Positions 11,386 to 25,662 are shown, counted from the stretch's first letter. The stretch: 64,000 bases of DNA from Phaeotremella fagi (GCA_001599715.1 BCHU01000003.1:1798001-1862000), one strand, 5' to 3'. Notes: generated by a model not told the origin, from the letters alone. Translations and numbers: made by a program.

Positions 11386-13076
11386 ATGGCAAATCCTACA
11401 CCTAGTATGGTTGATTCAGAGAAGGACGTCGCATCGACTTTGTACAGTAACGAGAACGGTGCTGTTGGTGGTGCCACTTTCCAACCAGGTCTTTCAGCTG
11501 TTGATGAAGGTTTCGAAGAATTCGCTCAACAAATCGAATCTCAACGGGAAAGATCGGAATCTGAACAACAAGTTTGGGATGCTGAAAGTAAAAGAATAGC
11601 TAAGAAATATGATTGGCGTTTGTTACCCCTCATGTGTTGTTTGATTGGTGAGTCGTGTGACTGTCATTGATTGGCATCGTAACTAATCGTCTATGACAGG
11701 TATCAATTATATCGATAAAGCCGCCATCGCATGGGCAGTTTTATTCGGTTTCGAAACCGATCTAGGTTTACTATACGGCAAAAACTATTCTTGGGTATCA
11801 AGTATCTTCTATTTCGGTTATCTAGCAGGTCAACTTCCGTCAGTTTGGTTAACTGCTCGAGCCCCCTTAGCAAAAGTTATCGGTGTTACCACTATCGTCT
11901 GGGGTATTTTGATGTTAGGTACGATGGGATGTCAGACCTATGGTCAAATTCTGGCAGTTAGATTCTTGTTGGGAATGGCTGAAGCTCCTATCGTCCCTGC
12001 TATGGTTTCTTACACTGGTCTCTTCTATACTCGACAGGAAGGTACAGCCAGAACACTTATCTGGGGTGCTATGCAGGGATCTTTCTATTTGGTCTTTTCA
12101 CTTGTAGCCTATGGTCTCGGTCATATCAACAACGACGCTTTGAGACAGTGGGCTTGGATCTTCTTGGTTCTAGGTTTGATCTCTATCGTTTTGGGTACCT
12201 GTTGGATCCTTTTCATGCCTGATACTCCAATGAAGGCTAAATGGTTAACTCCAGAACAGAAAGGTCAAGCTGTTGAACGTGTCGCCTCTAACATGGCCGG
12301 TACTAAAGGTCACCAGGGTAAGTGTATTCCGATTGTCTAGGTTATACATTCTAATCACTGCTATAGTCCAACTCTACCAAGTCAAAGAAACTCTCTTGGA
12401 CCCCATGTACTACCTAGTCCTCCTTTTCACCTTCGTTACCACAGTACCAAACGGTATCTCAAGTTTCAACACCCTAGTAGTCAGCAGTTTCGGTTTCAAC
12501 CAATTCAACACTCTCCTAGTCGCTCTCCCCTCCTCGATCGTCTCAGCAGGTTCCCTCTTCGTCTGGTCAATCCTAGCTAGACGTTACGGTGGTCTCAGAA
12601 CTCTAGGTATGAGTTTACCGTTAATCCCAGCTATTGCAGGTATCGCAACGGTCTACGCTACAACCTACGGCGACTACAGTAAATGGGGACGAGTCTTTGC
12701 TTATTGGTTGAACAACTCTTATGCGGTCTGTTTCCCATTCCTAGAAGCTTTCTTGGGATCGAATTTCGCAGGTCACACGAAACGTGCCTTTGTTTACGGT
12801 TCCGTGTTGGTAGCTTTCGCAACTGGTAACATCGTCGGACCATTCATTTTCCCAACTGGTGCAACCAATTATTCTACCTCCTTCGCTATCTTGTTAGTCT
12901 TCTATTGTGTACAAATTCTTATCACCGGTGTGATTAGACTTTATATGGGTTGGTTTAACAAAAAGAGAGACGCCAAGTTCGGAGAGGTCGATCGATCGGT
13001 TGCTGCTAAAGGCGCTTTGGATGGGATGATGGATAAGACTGATCAAGAGAATACAGCGTTTAGATATGTCATGTAG
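11386..13076 (+). CDS. MFS anion:cation symporter, Dal5/Tna1-like (allantoate/nicotinate/ureidosuccinate type)
   Basis: Three exons (11386-11647, about 11699-12317, about 12367-13076). The start at 11386 (MANPTPSMVDSEKD) follows an upstream ORF; an in-frame ATG at 11332 is the alternative. A hydrophilic N-terminus leads to KKYDWRLLPLMCCLIGINYIDKAAI, then FYFGYLAGQLPSVWL, RFLLGMAEAPIVPAMV and WAWIFLVLGLISI, which are the marks of the ACS/Dal5 family, with about 12 membrane spans. C-terminal helices include NGISSFNTLVVSSFGF and FAYWLNNSYAVCFPFLEAF. It should import an organic anion such as an acylated amino acid, allantoate or a vitamin at the plasma membrane. The substrate is inference. Confidence 0.9.
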
Positions 13077-13340
13077 AGTGTTTGGGGGGCGTTGAGATTT
13101 GATTTAGATGGGGTGGATTTGGGATTGACTTTCTTCCTGTTTCCTATTTTGTATACAGCGGTTAAGTATGAATTTTACTTGGTGCAGAATAAAATGCCAC
13201 CCCCACCATGTTCGGCTATTTTTTTGTCGGTTACTATGCGCCATACTAGATAAGACCGATACCCACTCTATCTCTAGACCCACAGTACATATAAGACATT
13301 TATATTGATGAGATATACAACCATATTAAGATCAACAAAA

Positions 13341-13903
13341 ATGTCAGTAGAAAGAATCGTAAACCCAGTACCAGGTTACAAACCCTCACCACCTTTCCTA
13401 TGTAAGTCGTTTCTTCTCAAAGTCAAGTCCTCGAGTAAGTACTAAAACGTAGATTAGCTGCCGCTGTTAAAGCCAATGGATTCGTCTACACGTCTGGACA
13501 GATTGGTGCTAAACCAGATGGTTCATTAGTCGAAGGTCCAATTGAAGGTCAGTCTTTTCTTTTTCTCATCCATAGTGAAAACACCATTGATAGGTCAAAT
13601 AGGTCGTGTAACTCAAATCATGGATAACTTGGATGCCGTCCTTAAAGCCCATGGAACAAGTTTGGAGAATACCATTAAATTCAATATCTATGTAAGTTCG
13701 AGTTTACTTCTACCAGATGTAAAACTGATCAATTGGTTTAGATTACTGATTACAAAAATTTCGACGCTATCAATAAAGTCTACACTGCTAGAGTTCCTAC
13801 TCCACCTCCCGCACGTAGTTGTATCGGTGTCTACACTCTTCCTTTGGGTACTGATATCGAGATTGAATGTGTTGCTATCGTTCCTGGAGAAGCCAAACTT
13901 TAG
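13341..13903 (+). CDS. RidA/YjgF/UK114 family 2-iminoacid deaminase
   Basis: Four exons (13341-13401, about 13457-13547, about 13594-13692, about 13742-13903). Product about 130 residues, the normal length: MSVERIVNPVPGYKPSPPFL, then AVKANGFVYTSGQIG, VTQIMDNLDAVLKAHG, TIKFNIYITDYKNFDAIN, and PPPARSCIGVYTLPLGTDIEIECVAI. The Arg of PARSCIGV matches the carboxylate-binding Arg of active RidA proteins, so enzyme activity is likely. RidA clears reactive imines made by PLP enzymes. Directly downstream of, and co-oriented with, the Dal5-like carrier. Confidence 0.92.
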
Positions 13904-14035
13904 AAGTAGAAACTATCTTAGACTCAGAATCAAACCTCACCATTCTTGATGTAAATGTGCTGATCTGCTGTCTACACGACACAACGTCGACTTGCATTAA
14001 AAAAACATAAACGTCATCCACTACAAACATCCAAC

Positions 14036-16250
14036 CTAAAACCCAAAAGCATCACCCAAAAATTGACCTAAACCACTTAAATTATTTTCGACAACCCTAA
14101 CAACGCTCTCTTCAACACTCTCAAAAGCCCATTTAGCCCTCTCCCTCTCTTCATCACTCATCAAAACTTCACTATCTTTACCTAAAACTTCTTCCTCCTC
14201 TTCCTCCTCCTTAATCACGTTTTCAGGTATAGGTAAACCGAACCTTTCTTCCCTGAGATGTTTCTTCTTGGCTTCTTTCTCCTGATGGGTGATCTCTATT
14301 GGTAACGCTAATGCTATTTCACCTTTTAGGGTTCTAGCCAGGTTACGTATTATTAGTGCTGAGAGGAATGATGAGCCGGTAGGTAATCTGTTTCTATCTA
14401 ATGGTGTTTGAATCGCTGTGGTTGAAGTTGGTCTGTAGCCTCCCGGTAAAGGTGGTACAGGTCTTGATGTTATTTTCGATCTGGTCAATCCAATTGCTGA
14501 TGGTGTCGAAGGATGAACAGTGAGCATCTCCGGTACGTTCACTGCTTGAAGTCCGGGTAAGTGCGTTAAAAGATGGGAAATCGTAAAAGGCGTTTGGGTA
14601 CATGTAGCCCATTCACATGATATCGGAAGAGTCGTGAGATGTGTACTTTGAACATGTTGTAACAGTTGTGATGGATTCGTGAGACCTTCAGAATTTTGAC
14701 ACCCCTCCCATAAACAAGTGAATCGATCCTGATCATCTGACAACAATCAGCTCTGTGTAAATCAATATAACCCACCTGTGCCCTTCCTGAATCCCATACC
14801 GGCAATCACAAACTTTTGATCTCCACGTTCGTCGTGCCATATTCTAGCGTGTGCACCGGGGAAGGCGATGGTGACATTCTTGATCACTTCAGATGCTGAA
14901 AGTAGTTGTTCGACCGTACTAGCGTTTTGGAAGAAATCTCGATAAGCATGCCAAAACGTGACTTGAAGGAGCTGTGATGATGATGAATAAACAAAGGTTT
15001 CGTGCATCCTATTGCGGTGTTAGTATGAACCAACGCATAACCCCAGCTACTCACCATGTGATAGATCTCATAGGTTCAGTCATTTGATACAGTTTATTTC
15101 TAATTGCCAAACTCAATTGTGGGGGTTTATCACTCGTCTCCCTAGCTACTCCGGCACCATTACTAGATTCCATTGTCTTCTGAGCAACCTCTCTTTCAGC
15201 TGTACGTCTACGACTAGCCTCTTCAGCCTGCCAACTGCTACTAGCAGGATTTTTAACGGGTACACCGACTTGATTTAGCGCTTTGATAGGTTCCCATGAT
15301 TGATGACTTGGTCGACTATCTTGATCGAGTAAGATAACCAATGTTTTCAAGTAAGATGGGAAGGATTTCAATGAAAGGACTGATCGACATTGTGAAGGTT
15401 GAAGTGTTAGGGAAATTAACGCGTCGAGAATCGATTCTCTGACTGTCGGTGGTAATTCCAGTGTGAGGAGGTTTAAAAGATGAGGCAGGAGCGATTCAGG
15501 TGGTGGAGGTAGATTAGGAACTGTGAGAGATGAGATGAGAAGTGGAAGGAGGAGATTTAACAAAGCTAAATCCCTCGTTTCAGTCAAAAGTTTCGGTAGA
15601 GTTGTCGAAAGGATTTCCTGTAATCGATCCGTTTTCGGTAAACAATGAAAAGTCGAATCCAAGATCAATAAAACGTGTTGAATGGATTCCGGTATTCTTA
15701 GAGATAGATCTAATAAAAAATCGAATGGTAACGAAAAGAAATCTTCGATGAATTTGACAATCTTCCTTCCGAGAGATCTAGCGTTTCTATCACCCAACGC
15801 CGCGTTTCTGATAACTTGTAAAGAATTAAGAGCTCTTGATTCTAAGAAATCATCCCTCGTCCATTCTGGTATAACACCTAGAACCGCTGTGTTGACGTTG
15901 AGTTGAGATTGATCCAGTCTGACCTGATAAAGTAAACTCTCTTGATACAATTGATTCAACCATTTAGTTGGCCATTCGAGTAGGGCAATGATACTGTTAT
16001 TCCAACCGTCTAGTACGAATCTATCTAGTTGATCGTAACTGGCTAGAACTAATCTTGGAAGTGCCCAATCGACTTCTGAATCTATTGATGATCTTAAGGC
16101 TAGGAAGAGACGATTCCTTGGACCTGGTTGTAAATCTCTTGGATCTGGGTTGTAGGGTGAGTTCAGAAGTGGTCTGGATAAGTGTTGCTGTTGTTGATGT
16201 TGCCTTTGTTGTTGTGGTGGTAGCTGTCTGGATGAGGATGGATAACTCAT
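14036..16250 (-). CDS. rsc9: RSC/SWI-SNF chromatin remodelling subunit, Rsc9-like
   Basis: Three main exons (16250 to about 15055, about 15006-14776, about 14736-14036). The N-terminal Gln-rich leader and a helical ARM-like body (about residues 30-330, LRIPESIQHVLLILDSTFHC and similar) are followed by the Rsc9 hallmark block MHETFVYSSSSQLLQ, then TFWHAYRDFF and LSASEVIKNVTIAFPGAHAR, then a C2H2 finger CLWEGCQN...LLQHVQSTH. The end is acidic. Rsc9/ARID2 proteins carry this order of ARM repeats, RFX-like block and zinc fingers. I chose the start at 16250 because the longer reading from 16436 would overlap the divergent gene. No ARID domain was seen. Confidence 0.78.
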
Positions 16251-16434
16251 GTTGAGTTGAGTTGAGAAGGAGAGAGTAGAGGAGAGATTGAGAATGTCAA
16301 CATTTACGCGTACATAGAGATTCCTTATCAATCTATGGTCTAATTTAATACACGTCATTAATCCAAAAAAGTTGAAGATCTTAAGACCTAAGACCTTCAC
16401 CTTCATCTTCAGACTCCTACTCCATCTACGCACC

Positions 16435-18464
16435 ATGGATAACCTCTTAGCAACTCCAGACGCAATCTCCTCGAATCGTCAACACAAACATAGAAGACCC
16501 AACAACGCCCATAAAACAATAACCAGAGGGCCCAACAAAGATCCCATAGATCCAAGTCTAAACTCCATCCTCTCAACCACAAGAATCAACAAATCCTTCC
16601 AATCATCGAATCTAGCTTCTGGATCATCCTCAACCCCTATCAGACCAGATATCTCCATCTCAAAAATCCCAGATAAGAAATTACGTGCGAAAGTCGCTAG
16701 ACAGGATTTAGTTTCTAAGCAGGCGAGAATAGAACGGGAGGATGTTAATCAATGGTTGAACGCTCCGCTTGGTGGTGATGTTGGGGGTATTGAGGTTGAT
16801 GAAGAGATGGGTGAGAGGACTTGGAGAGTACGACAGAATGAAATCGTTAAGGAAGTTGGGGTTGGGAGTGGGAACAAGAAATTCGATTTGAAAATGGAGG
16901 GGATGGGGAGTTATAAGATTGATTATACGAGGAATGGAAGGTGGGTAGTAAATTTTAGTTGGAGATCGTTTGGGAACTAACGCTTGGTTGGATAGACATC
17001 TGGCTATAGCTTCTTCTTCGGGTCATGTTGCTACTTTCGATTGGCAGGCTGGGAAATTACATTCTGAGATACAGTTGAAGGAGTCCGTCAGGGATATCAA
17101 GTTCTTACATTCTGAAGCTTTTTATGCTGTTGCTCAGAAGAAATACGTTTTCATATACGATCAAAATGGTGTTGAGATACAGTGGGTTACTTTGATTTAT
17201 CGCCAACTACTTGTCTGACATCATTTAGTAAACTCAAACAACATATTGATCCTACACACATGGAATTCCTACCGTATCATTACCTTCTCGCTACAGTTGG
17301 TCACGCTGGTCATTTGAAATACCACGACACATCAACTGGTGTATTATTAACCCAAATCCCTACACATCTTGGTTCACCTCCATCCATGGCTCAAAATCCA
17401 CATTCCGCAATAATCCATCTCGGTCATACAAACGGAACAATGACGTTATGGTCACCGAATCTAACTACACCTCATGTCAAACTTTTAGCTCATCGTGGAC
17501 CAGTCACTTCGATTGCTGTTGATCCATCTGAAGGTTCAGCGGGTAGATATTGTGCGACATCTGGGATGGATGGGACGATTAAAATATGGGATGGTAGAAT
17601 GTGGGGTAAAGAGGTTAGATCTTGGTCAAACAGAAATCAAGTTACTTCTATCGCTTATTCTGGACGTGGAATGTTGTCAGTAGCTGGTAAATCAGGTGCA
17701 ACGATTTACAGAGATCTACATAACACTTCCAAATCGATACCAACACCATACTTGACACTACCCCTTCCATCACTCACAGCTTCATCAACAAAATTCTGTC
17801 CGTTCGACGATATACTCGCCGTAGGTCATTCCAAAGGAATTTCATCTCTCCTAGTCCCCGGATCAGGTGAACCAAACTTCGATTCAGCCGAGGCAGACGT
17901 CTACGAAACCCATTCAAGAAGACGTGAAAGAGAAGTCCGAGGTGTATTGGAAAAAATTCGATCGGAACTTATCACTGTGGATACGGATTTCTTGGGTAAG
18001 GTCAGTGAATCCAGAGGTGGAGAGACATTTGAAGAGAGGAATTCTAGAGATTTTAGACAGTTGGGTAGATTGGAACGATTGAGATTGGAGGGGAAGGCTG
18101 ATCCTGAAGCTGAAGGGGAGGGGTTGGATAGTGGGGATGAGAATGAGGGTGAGGTGACGACGAAGGAGAAAGAAAAGAAGAAAATGCGGTATGTTTGTGT
18201 TTTCTTCCATCTTGCCTAAACGCTGATCCGGTCATAGTGGGAAAGGGAAAAGTATGAAGAGATATCTAAAGAAGAAGAAGAAGAACGTCATAGATCCAGC
18301 ATTGGTGAGTTTACATTCTACTTAGGGGGGACACATCTAACACGTTCGGATAGCTCGCCCTACGCGCTAAAGTCGCAGCTCAGAAGAAAGCTGAAGACAC
18401 GAAAAGAAGAATTGATAATGGTGAAGTGGTGAAAGAATCTGGTGCATTATCGAGATTCGGATAG
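16435..18464 (+). CDS. utp7: U3 snoRNP WD40 protein Utp7 (WDR46-like)
   Basis: About five exons with introns near 16940-16994, 17178-17228, 18190-18238 and 18305-18353. The protein begins MDNLLATPDAIS, passes through a basic helical leader with KLRAKVARQDLVSKQARIEREDVNQWL, then WD repeats (HLAIASSSGHVATFDWQAGKL, DPTHMEFLPYHYLLATVGH, HRGPVTSIAVDPS and GMDGTIKIWDGRMW). It ends with a charged Lys/Glu helix and LALRAKVAAQKK. The repeat phrases match Utp7/WDR46, part of the small-subunit processome in the nucleolus needed for 18S rRNA maturation. Start codons of this gene and the Rsc9-like gene are about 185 bases apart. Confidence 0.88.
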
Positions 18465-18915
18465 GAGGGAGATTAAAGCCATGTCACTTACGTGGGAGGG
18501 AGTGGGTCCCCCTGATGATCTTAGTTTTGAGGTACAGATAGAGGTACAGAGTATGAAGTGCTTGTAAACCCTTTTTTTGCATTTAGGTTGGTAGTGAGGG
18601 GAGATGGTGAGGATGGGGGGAGTATGGATGGGAGCATGTATGAGGAGATTATATACTATGCAATACCATACCTCTTGAAGAAGTAATTTGGATACTTATA
18701 GCAAGGGGGATAACGTGTTTCATCGTTTCCGTAGTTTCCTTAAATTTAACGTTTTATCGCATTGTTCTTGTTCAATTTACAACTCGGATCTCTTATTCTT
18801 TTATTTGTCTTTATTGTCTTCTTTTAATTCTCATTCTGACTTCTATCACTCTTCTATCAAGTAAAACATACCAACACCTCAAGCACAACATCCATTCCAA
18901 TCCACAACACCAACA
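18465..18915. other. Spacer between Utp7 gene and MAP kinase gene
   Basis: Holds the Utp7 3' UTR and the kinase promoter. The last 200 bases are T/C-rich, as expected of a 5' UTR. No other feature seen. Confidence 0.5.
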
Positions 18916-20805
<1,890 letters not shown>

Positions 20806-21448
20806 TCACGTCGAAATTTCTGGTTGAACGTGTTGGAATTGTTTTGGCTGGCCAAATCAAGAGACGTTTATAATCATCTTTACATTGGTGTTGGGTTCGG
20901 GAAGGAGGTAATGAGATAGGTATGGGATATGTACCAGTAGAATGAAATCATGGAGTCTCAGATTTAGTATTTAGTTTTTATACCCAATTTATGAAACATT
21001 TTGCATCGAGCGATCAACACGTAGCTTTACGGTTTTCTCTGAGCATCTCTTCAAGTTCAGTGAATGAATTTGCAGCTGGAGGTAATGGCAGATACGACAA
21101 CTGAACAGTGGACCGTACTGTAATAGTATGAATAATGAATCTATCTTCATCCTACATAAACGTTCAGAAGGGAACTTCATAATAAGAAGATAGATCTATC
21201 TCCAGTCAATCAAGATATATTCAGACATCAATAGAAAAAGTCGCAAAACAATTGTTCATTCATAACATCAACTATCTGACTAACCCTACAAACCACCCCA
21301 CAACGTAACCGTCCAGCAGTTTCCAATTTCTTTCCAGATCGACTATCCCAAGTGGATTGGATTTATTCAAGCACCACCAGCGGTGTTACATTCCCTATTT
21401 AAGTACTATTTAGTGACCCAAACATCGCTGTATATCACATATCACCAC
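20806..21448. other. Convergent 3' spacer between kinase and secreted protein genes
   Basis: Two gene ends meet here. AT-rich, with no gene and no repeat recognised. Confidence 0.5.
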
Positions 21449-23988
21449 TTACGTCTCTTGGGCGTTACATGCTGCTACGTTACTAGTTCCTTTACCGGAG
21501 TTGAAGGCGTCGGCACTATAACCCAGTCTAATCAATATACATCCCACGTCGAGTTGGGAGGACCACTTACCAACCGTTATTTTGGACACTGCATGCACGT
21601 TGAATTGCAGCTGCTTCATTGACGAATGTATCTCCGTTAACTGAGAATGCTATTGAAACATTATCAGTACTGATAAAGAAATTTGGACATTTTTACTCAC
21701 GTCGATCACCGGTAGATTGAATAACTGGAACTGGGGCTACACCGTTAAGATTTCCAGTGAAGGTGTTGACGTTGTTTCCTGAAGCTACTGTTGTCTAAAA
21801 ACACACATCAATATTTGATTCGTGGTGGTGTTTGGATGGACTTACGGTTGAAGCAGCGGAGGTGGTAGCTGCAGCAGCAGCAGTAGTGGCGACGGCGACG
21901 GCTGCTGAGGAAGCTTCAGTTGTTTGGGCAGCAGCAGCAGTGGTCGCAGCGACGGCTGCAGCTCCTGCTGAGCCTGGTGCAGCACCGAGTACGACGGTGG
22001 TACTAGATCCAACACCAGTAGAAGCGACACCGAACGCTGCTTGTAACTAATGTAATCATCTTAATCAGTCATTCGTTCTGGAAGAAAACAAGAGTGGAGG
22101 AATAGACGTACACCGTTCAACCATGCGTCAGCGTAATCCTGGTTATTCTTTAATGTACCAGCGGAGACTTGAGCGTCGATAGTTGATTTAACACCTTTAC
22201 ACTAAGTAGGGAGTTTGATTAGTACTGTAGGATGTGGAGTGGAACTAGGATTACTTACTGCGGTCTCGGTAGTCGCTGATTTACCACAGGCGTTGACAAA
22301 GGTGTTACACATGAAATCGGTAATGATCTCCCCGTTGAGTGCCGTACCGTGATTGAAATTAGTCAAATCAGTCTATAAACCCAGCTTTCAATCAGTATTC
22401 GAAACCTTTAATCATCTTGGAAGGAAATAATTTTGACTCACTGGCTCGAAAGTGAATTCGGTTGCTGATCGACCTTGGAGTCCAGCTGCGAATGTCATAC
22501 TGAAATCGGCTATTCAATTTTATCAGTACTATGGAATTTTCTGTTGAGAGAGGAAGGTTGACTTACTACATGCACCTAAATCGATTCCGACTGCCAAAGC
22601 ATTGTTACCGGTAGAAGTCTAATAAACATCGTCAATAGGAACTTATTGTGGATAGAAAAACTCGCCACGTACGGTGGTGTTTGTTGATGTACCGGTTGAA
22701 GCAGCAGCTGAGGCATCGGTAGTAGTAGTGGTAGCAGCTACAGTCGCGATAGTACAAGTTGGAGCTGCAGCTGTGGTAGCAGCTACCGTTGTAGCGATAG
22801 CGGTGTTCTACGCCACACAAATCAGTCCTCATCGTTATAACCAAGAAATTCAACGTTGACTTACAGCAGTGACTCCAGCGACGGCTGATGAGATCTATTA
22901 TATAATATCAGTACGTAATCCAACATGTAATCCACAGAGAAATAAAAACTAACCTCGTCCGCTGTAGCATCTTCAACCAAAAGATTTTGTGTAAAGATAC
23001 AACCCGTTGGATCCTACGGTACAGTATCCCCTAAAGTCAATTTCTTGCTCCACCGAGAAAGAGGGGGTTGGTATACATACATTGGCATCATCACAGGAGT
23101 TACCTTTACCGGTGTTATCACTGGTACTACCAGGAGCGAATGTACCAGCTTTCAAAGCTATTTGGGGGTCGGCACCTATACCAGCGACTACGGTGTGTCA
23201 GTGTCAGTTTAGCAGGTGGTGTGGCACATTCGAAGAAACCAGGGTGAAGGGTGACGTGACTTACGTTGTTGAGCGAGAGCTAGGGTGATGGCTTTGTTGG
23301 TAGCAGCAGCCCCAGAACTAGCTGGATCTTGATGTTGACTGATAGCAGCGATTTCAGGGTTGACTGCTGTCTGGTTACTACCAAAGTGGGGTCAGCTAGC
23401 ACGTCAAAGAATGTTTGTAATGAGAGATAGACGTACCAAATGACACTAGCCAAACCGACCGCACCAGTGTTCCTCTCTAAAGCTCTATAAACCAAAGCAG
23501 CAGTCATCCCAGCAACATCACCAGCAGCTTTGGCGTTGGTGAAAGCTTGATCAGCAGTGGCTTGTTGTAAACAATCGGTATCGGTGATTGATCCTTGACC
23601 ACCGGCAGCGGCTGCGTTACCTAACAAACCGAAGACTCTACGTTGGGTTGTTAGTACTGTTTTTGTTTTTTGGAGTAAGAGGAGAGGAGATGACTTACGG
23701 ATCTACGATACCGGCTGGATTGTTTGTGGCTAATGAAGCTCTGACGGTGGTTAGGAACTGTTCGTGGGAATGTTCTGTTTTCAATTTGGTTAGTATGGAG
23801 CGAACTTTCATTCGGATGGGAATGGTGGTGAATTCACCTTGTGGGACTTCACGTTGAACTTGTGCGTTTTGTCAATGAGAATGCTTTCTTACGTTTGAAG
23901 AGACGATGAACATACCGACTGGTAATCCAGTTACCGGGATCGAAAGAGTAGCCAAAATTGGTAAAAGGGCGATGAGCTTTGAAAACAT
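21449..23988 (-). CDS. Secreted Ala/Thr-rich protein of unknown function, about 17 exons
   Basis: The signal peptide MFSKLIALLPILATLSIPVTGLP begins at 23988. After a 21-base second exon (23838-23858), the chain reads GIVDPVFGLLGNAAAAGGQG, CLQQATADQAFTNAKAAGD, SQPEIAAISQHQDP, PQIALKAGTFAPG, SCDDANDPTGCIFTQNLLVEDA, then a Thr/Ala-rich linker, GRSATEFTFEPTDLTNFNHGTALNG, a Cys-containing block (FMCNTFVNACGK), a second Ala/Thr-rich linker, and SVNGDTFVNEAAAIQRACSVQNNGCADAFNSG. Several Cys pairs and the Thr-rich linkers fit a glycosylated extracellular or wall protein. I recall similar proteins in basidiomycete secretomes but cannot name the family. The end is uncertain: a TAA directly at a GTAAGT (21449) or one short exon later. 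Confidence 0.7.
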
Positions 23989-24783
23989 TTTTGGTTGGGT
24001 TGGATATTGGTAAAGTTAGTTTCACAGAAACAGTTATGTTGTATGTCTGACAATGAAAGATTAAAGTAGAAGGAACGAATATAAATCTCTGATTTAGGAT
24101 AAAATGAAAATATGAAAGAGAAAGATTGATTTATTGGCAACCAGTGCTAAGAAATCGATTGAAATAACAAATGAATGTGAATGAAGAACGAGGATGGAGA
24201 AAAAACATGACTTGATTCTCCCCTTTATATATCTGATTGAACGGTGCGAGGTGTCATTTACCAACATCAAAGACAATTATCGGTAACGGGATTGTTTCAA
24301 ATTTCCCAAGGTTACCTTGACGATCTCCATGACGACTAACAATTGAACGGATGATGGATCAATTGGTCGTCGTTATCGTTCCTGTTCCTTTCTCTTCCGA
24401 GACGGATAGGGGTTCTCAGTCGTCTTGGATACATTGGAGTGCTAGGTTGCTAGCCTTTAGACCGACGTTGTTATTGTTGTCTGGTGTTTCGTCTTTTCAA
24501 AGATTTTGATCGTCGTTAACGTTGATCTCAACGCCACTTTCGGTTTCGTCAACACGATTCGCTTAATCGCAGCAAGGAGCAACCAACAGCGAACACAACT
24601 GGAAACGTCACCACCGTCAATGTAACTGCAACTGCAACGGCAACAATCATGTAACAAAGGGTACGAGGATACATCTCAGTACGAATCATAAATAAGAGAG
24701 CGAAGACGAAAGGGTTAAAAGCAAAAAGGTATGAAAACCGAACAAAATCAAACTACAAAAGACAAAGATGTTGTTGTAGAGAT
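23989..24783. other. Spacer upstream of the secreted protein gene and downstream of H2A
   Basis: Promoter of the secreted protein gene plus the H2A 3' UTR (both genes on minus). Short ORFs here are low complexity or shadows. No feature supported. Confidence 0.45.
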
Positions 24784-25347
24784 TTAAACTTCTTGGGAAG
24801 CCTTTGCACCTTTCTTGGCGGTCTAATGGATGGGTTAGTAATTGGATGCAATATACAATGAAAGATATAGACATACCTTGGCTGGGAGAAGTTCGGAAAG
24901 AATGTTTGGTAAAACACCACCTTGGGAGATGACGACTTGACCGAGGAGACGGTTGAGTTCTTCATCGTTTCTAACGGCAAGTTGTAAATGACGGGGGACG
25001 ATACGGGACTTCTTGTTGTCACGGGCGGCGTTACCGGCAAGTTCGAGGATTTCAGCGGCGAGGTCTGGGTAGGATGTAAGTTACAGGTCTAATACACAGA
25101 AGATGATAACTTACACTCAAGGACAGCGGCGAGGTAGACTGGGGCACCTGAACCGACTCTGGATGCGTAGTTTCCACGTTTCAAAAGTCTGTGGATACGA
25201 CCGACTGGGACTGGTGGGAGGGTTAGTACAAGTGAATGAACGGTGATGGTGACGAGATGACATACATTGAAGTCCAGCTTTGGATGAACGGGTTGATGAC
25301 TTGGCATCGGAACCGGATTTACCACCTGATTTACCACCTGAAGACAT
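24784..25347 (-). CDS. H2A: Canonical histone H2A with C-terminal SQ motif
   Basis: Four exons. The tail ([17 protein letters not shown]) leads to [81 protein letters not shown] and [25 protein letters not shown]. The terminal SQEV is the DNA-damage phosphorylation motif (gamma-H2A) standard in fungi, so this gene serves as core H2A and H2A.X. Acidic-patch residues (Glu of LEYL, AAE and ILE, then DEE) are present. Introns fall within LQ-F, after LE(Y) and after PAK. It shares a divergent promoter with H2B. Confidence 0.97.
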
Positions 25348-25496
25348 TGTTTATAAAGATTGAGTGTTGGGATTTGGGTTGAAGTGAAGAGATGAAAGTA
25401 TTGAATGAAGAAAGAAAGAAGAAGATAAGGAAGAAGTGAAAGAGGGTTTTATTTAAACGTAGGGTGGGAGTAGAGTGGTAGTGTTTGGGTAGGGTA

Positions 25497-25516
25497 GTTG
25501 TTTATTGTTTACGTTG
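25497..25516 (-). repeat. Left arm of 20-base perfect inverted repeat in H2A/H2B promoter
   Basis: GTTGTTTATTGTTTACGTTG, about 150 bases before the H2A start. It is the exact reverse complement of 25858-25877. Confidence 0.85.
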
Positions 25517-25577
25517 TTTGGATGGTTACACTGTTGATTCAGTTTGACGTGAAAGGTGGTGTTTCTTAGATCGACAC

Positions 25578-25588
25578 GTCGTGACGTG
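25578..25588 (+). promoter_or_regulatory. GTCGTGACGTG element, copy 1
   Basis: First of three identical 11-base elements in the divergent histone promoter. The core TGACGTG resembles a CREB/ATF bZIP site, but the factor is unknown. Confidence 0.6.
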
Positions 25589-25606
25589 TATGTTTATGTG
25601 GTAAAA

Positions 25607-25617
25607 GTCGTGACGTG
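25607..25617 (+). promoter_or_regulatory. GTCGTGACGTG element, copy 2
   Basis: Second identical copy, 29 bases after the first. Confidence 0.6.
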
Positions 25618-25651
25618 AACACTTTTTGATGTTTATTCAGTCTAACAGAAA

Positions 25652-25662
25652 GTCGTGACGTG
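25652..25662 (+). promoter_or_regulatory. GTCGTGACGTG element, copy 3
   Basis: Third identical copy, 45 bases after the second. Confidence 0.6.

Noticed and set aside
16251..16436. N-terminal extension of the Rsc9-like ORF up to 16436
   Set aside because: It would overlap the start of the divergent Utp7 gene, and the added residues are not like the family; the ATG at 16250 is preferred.
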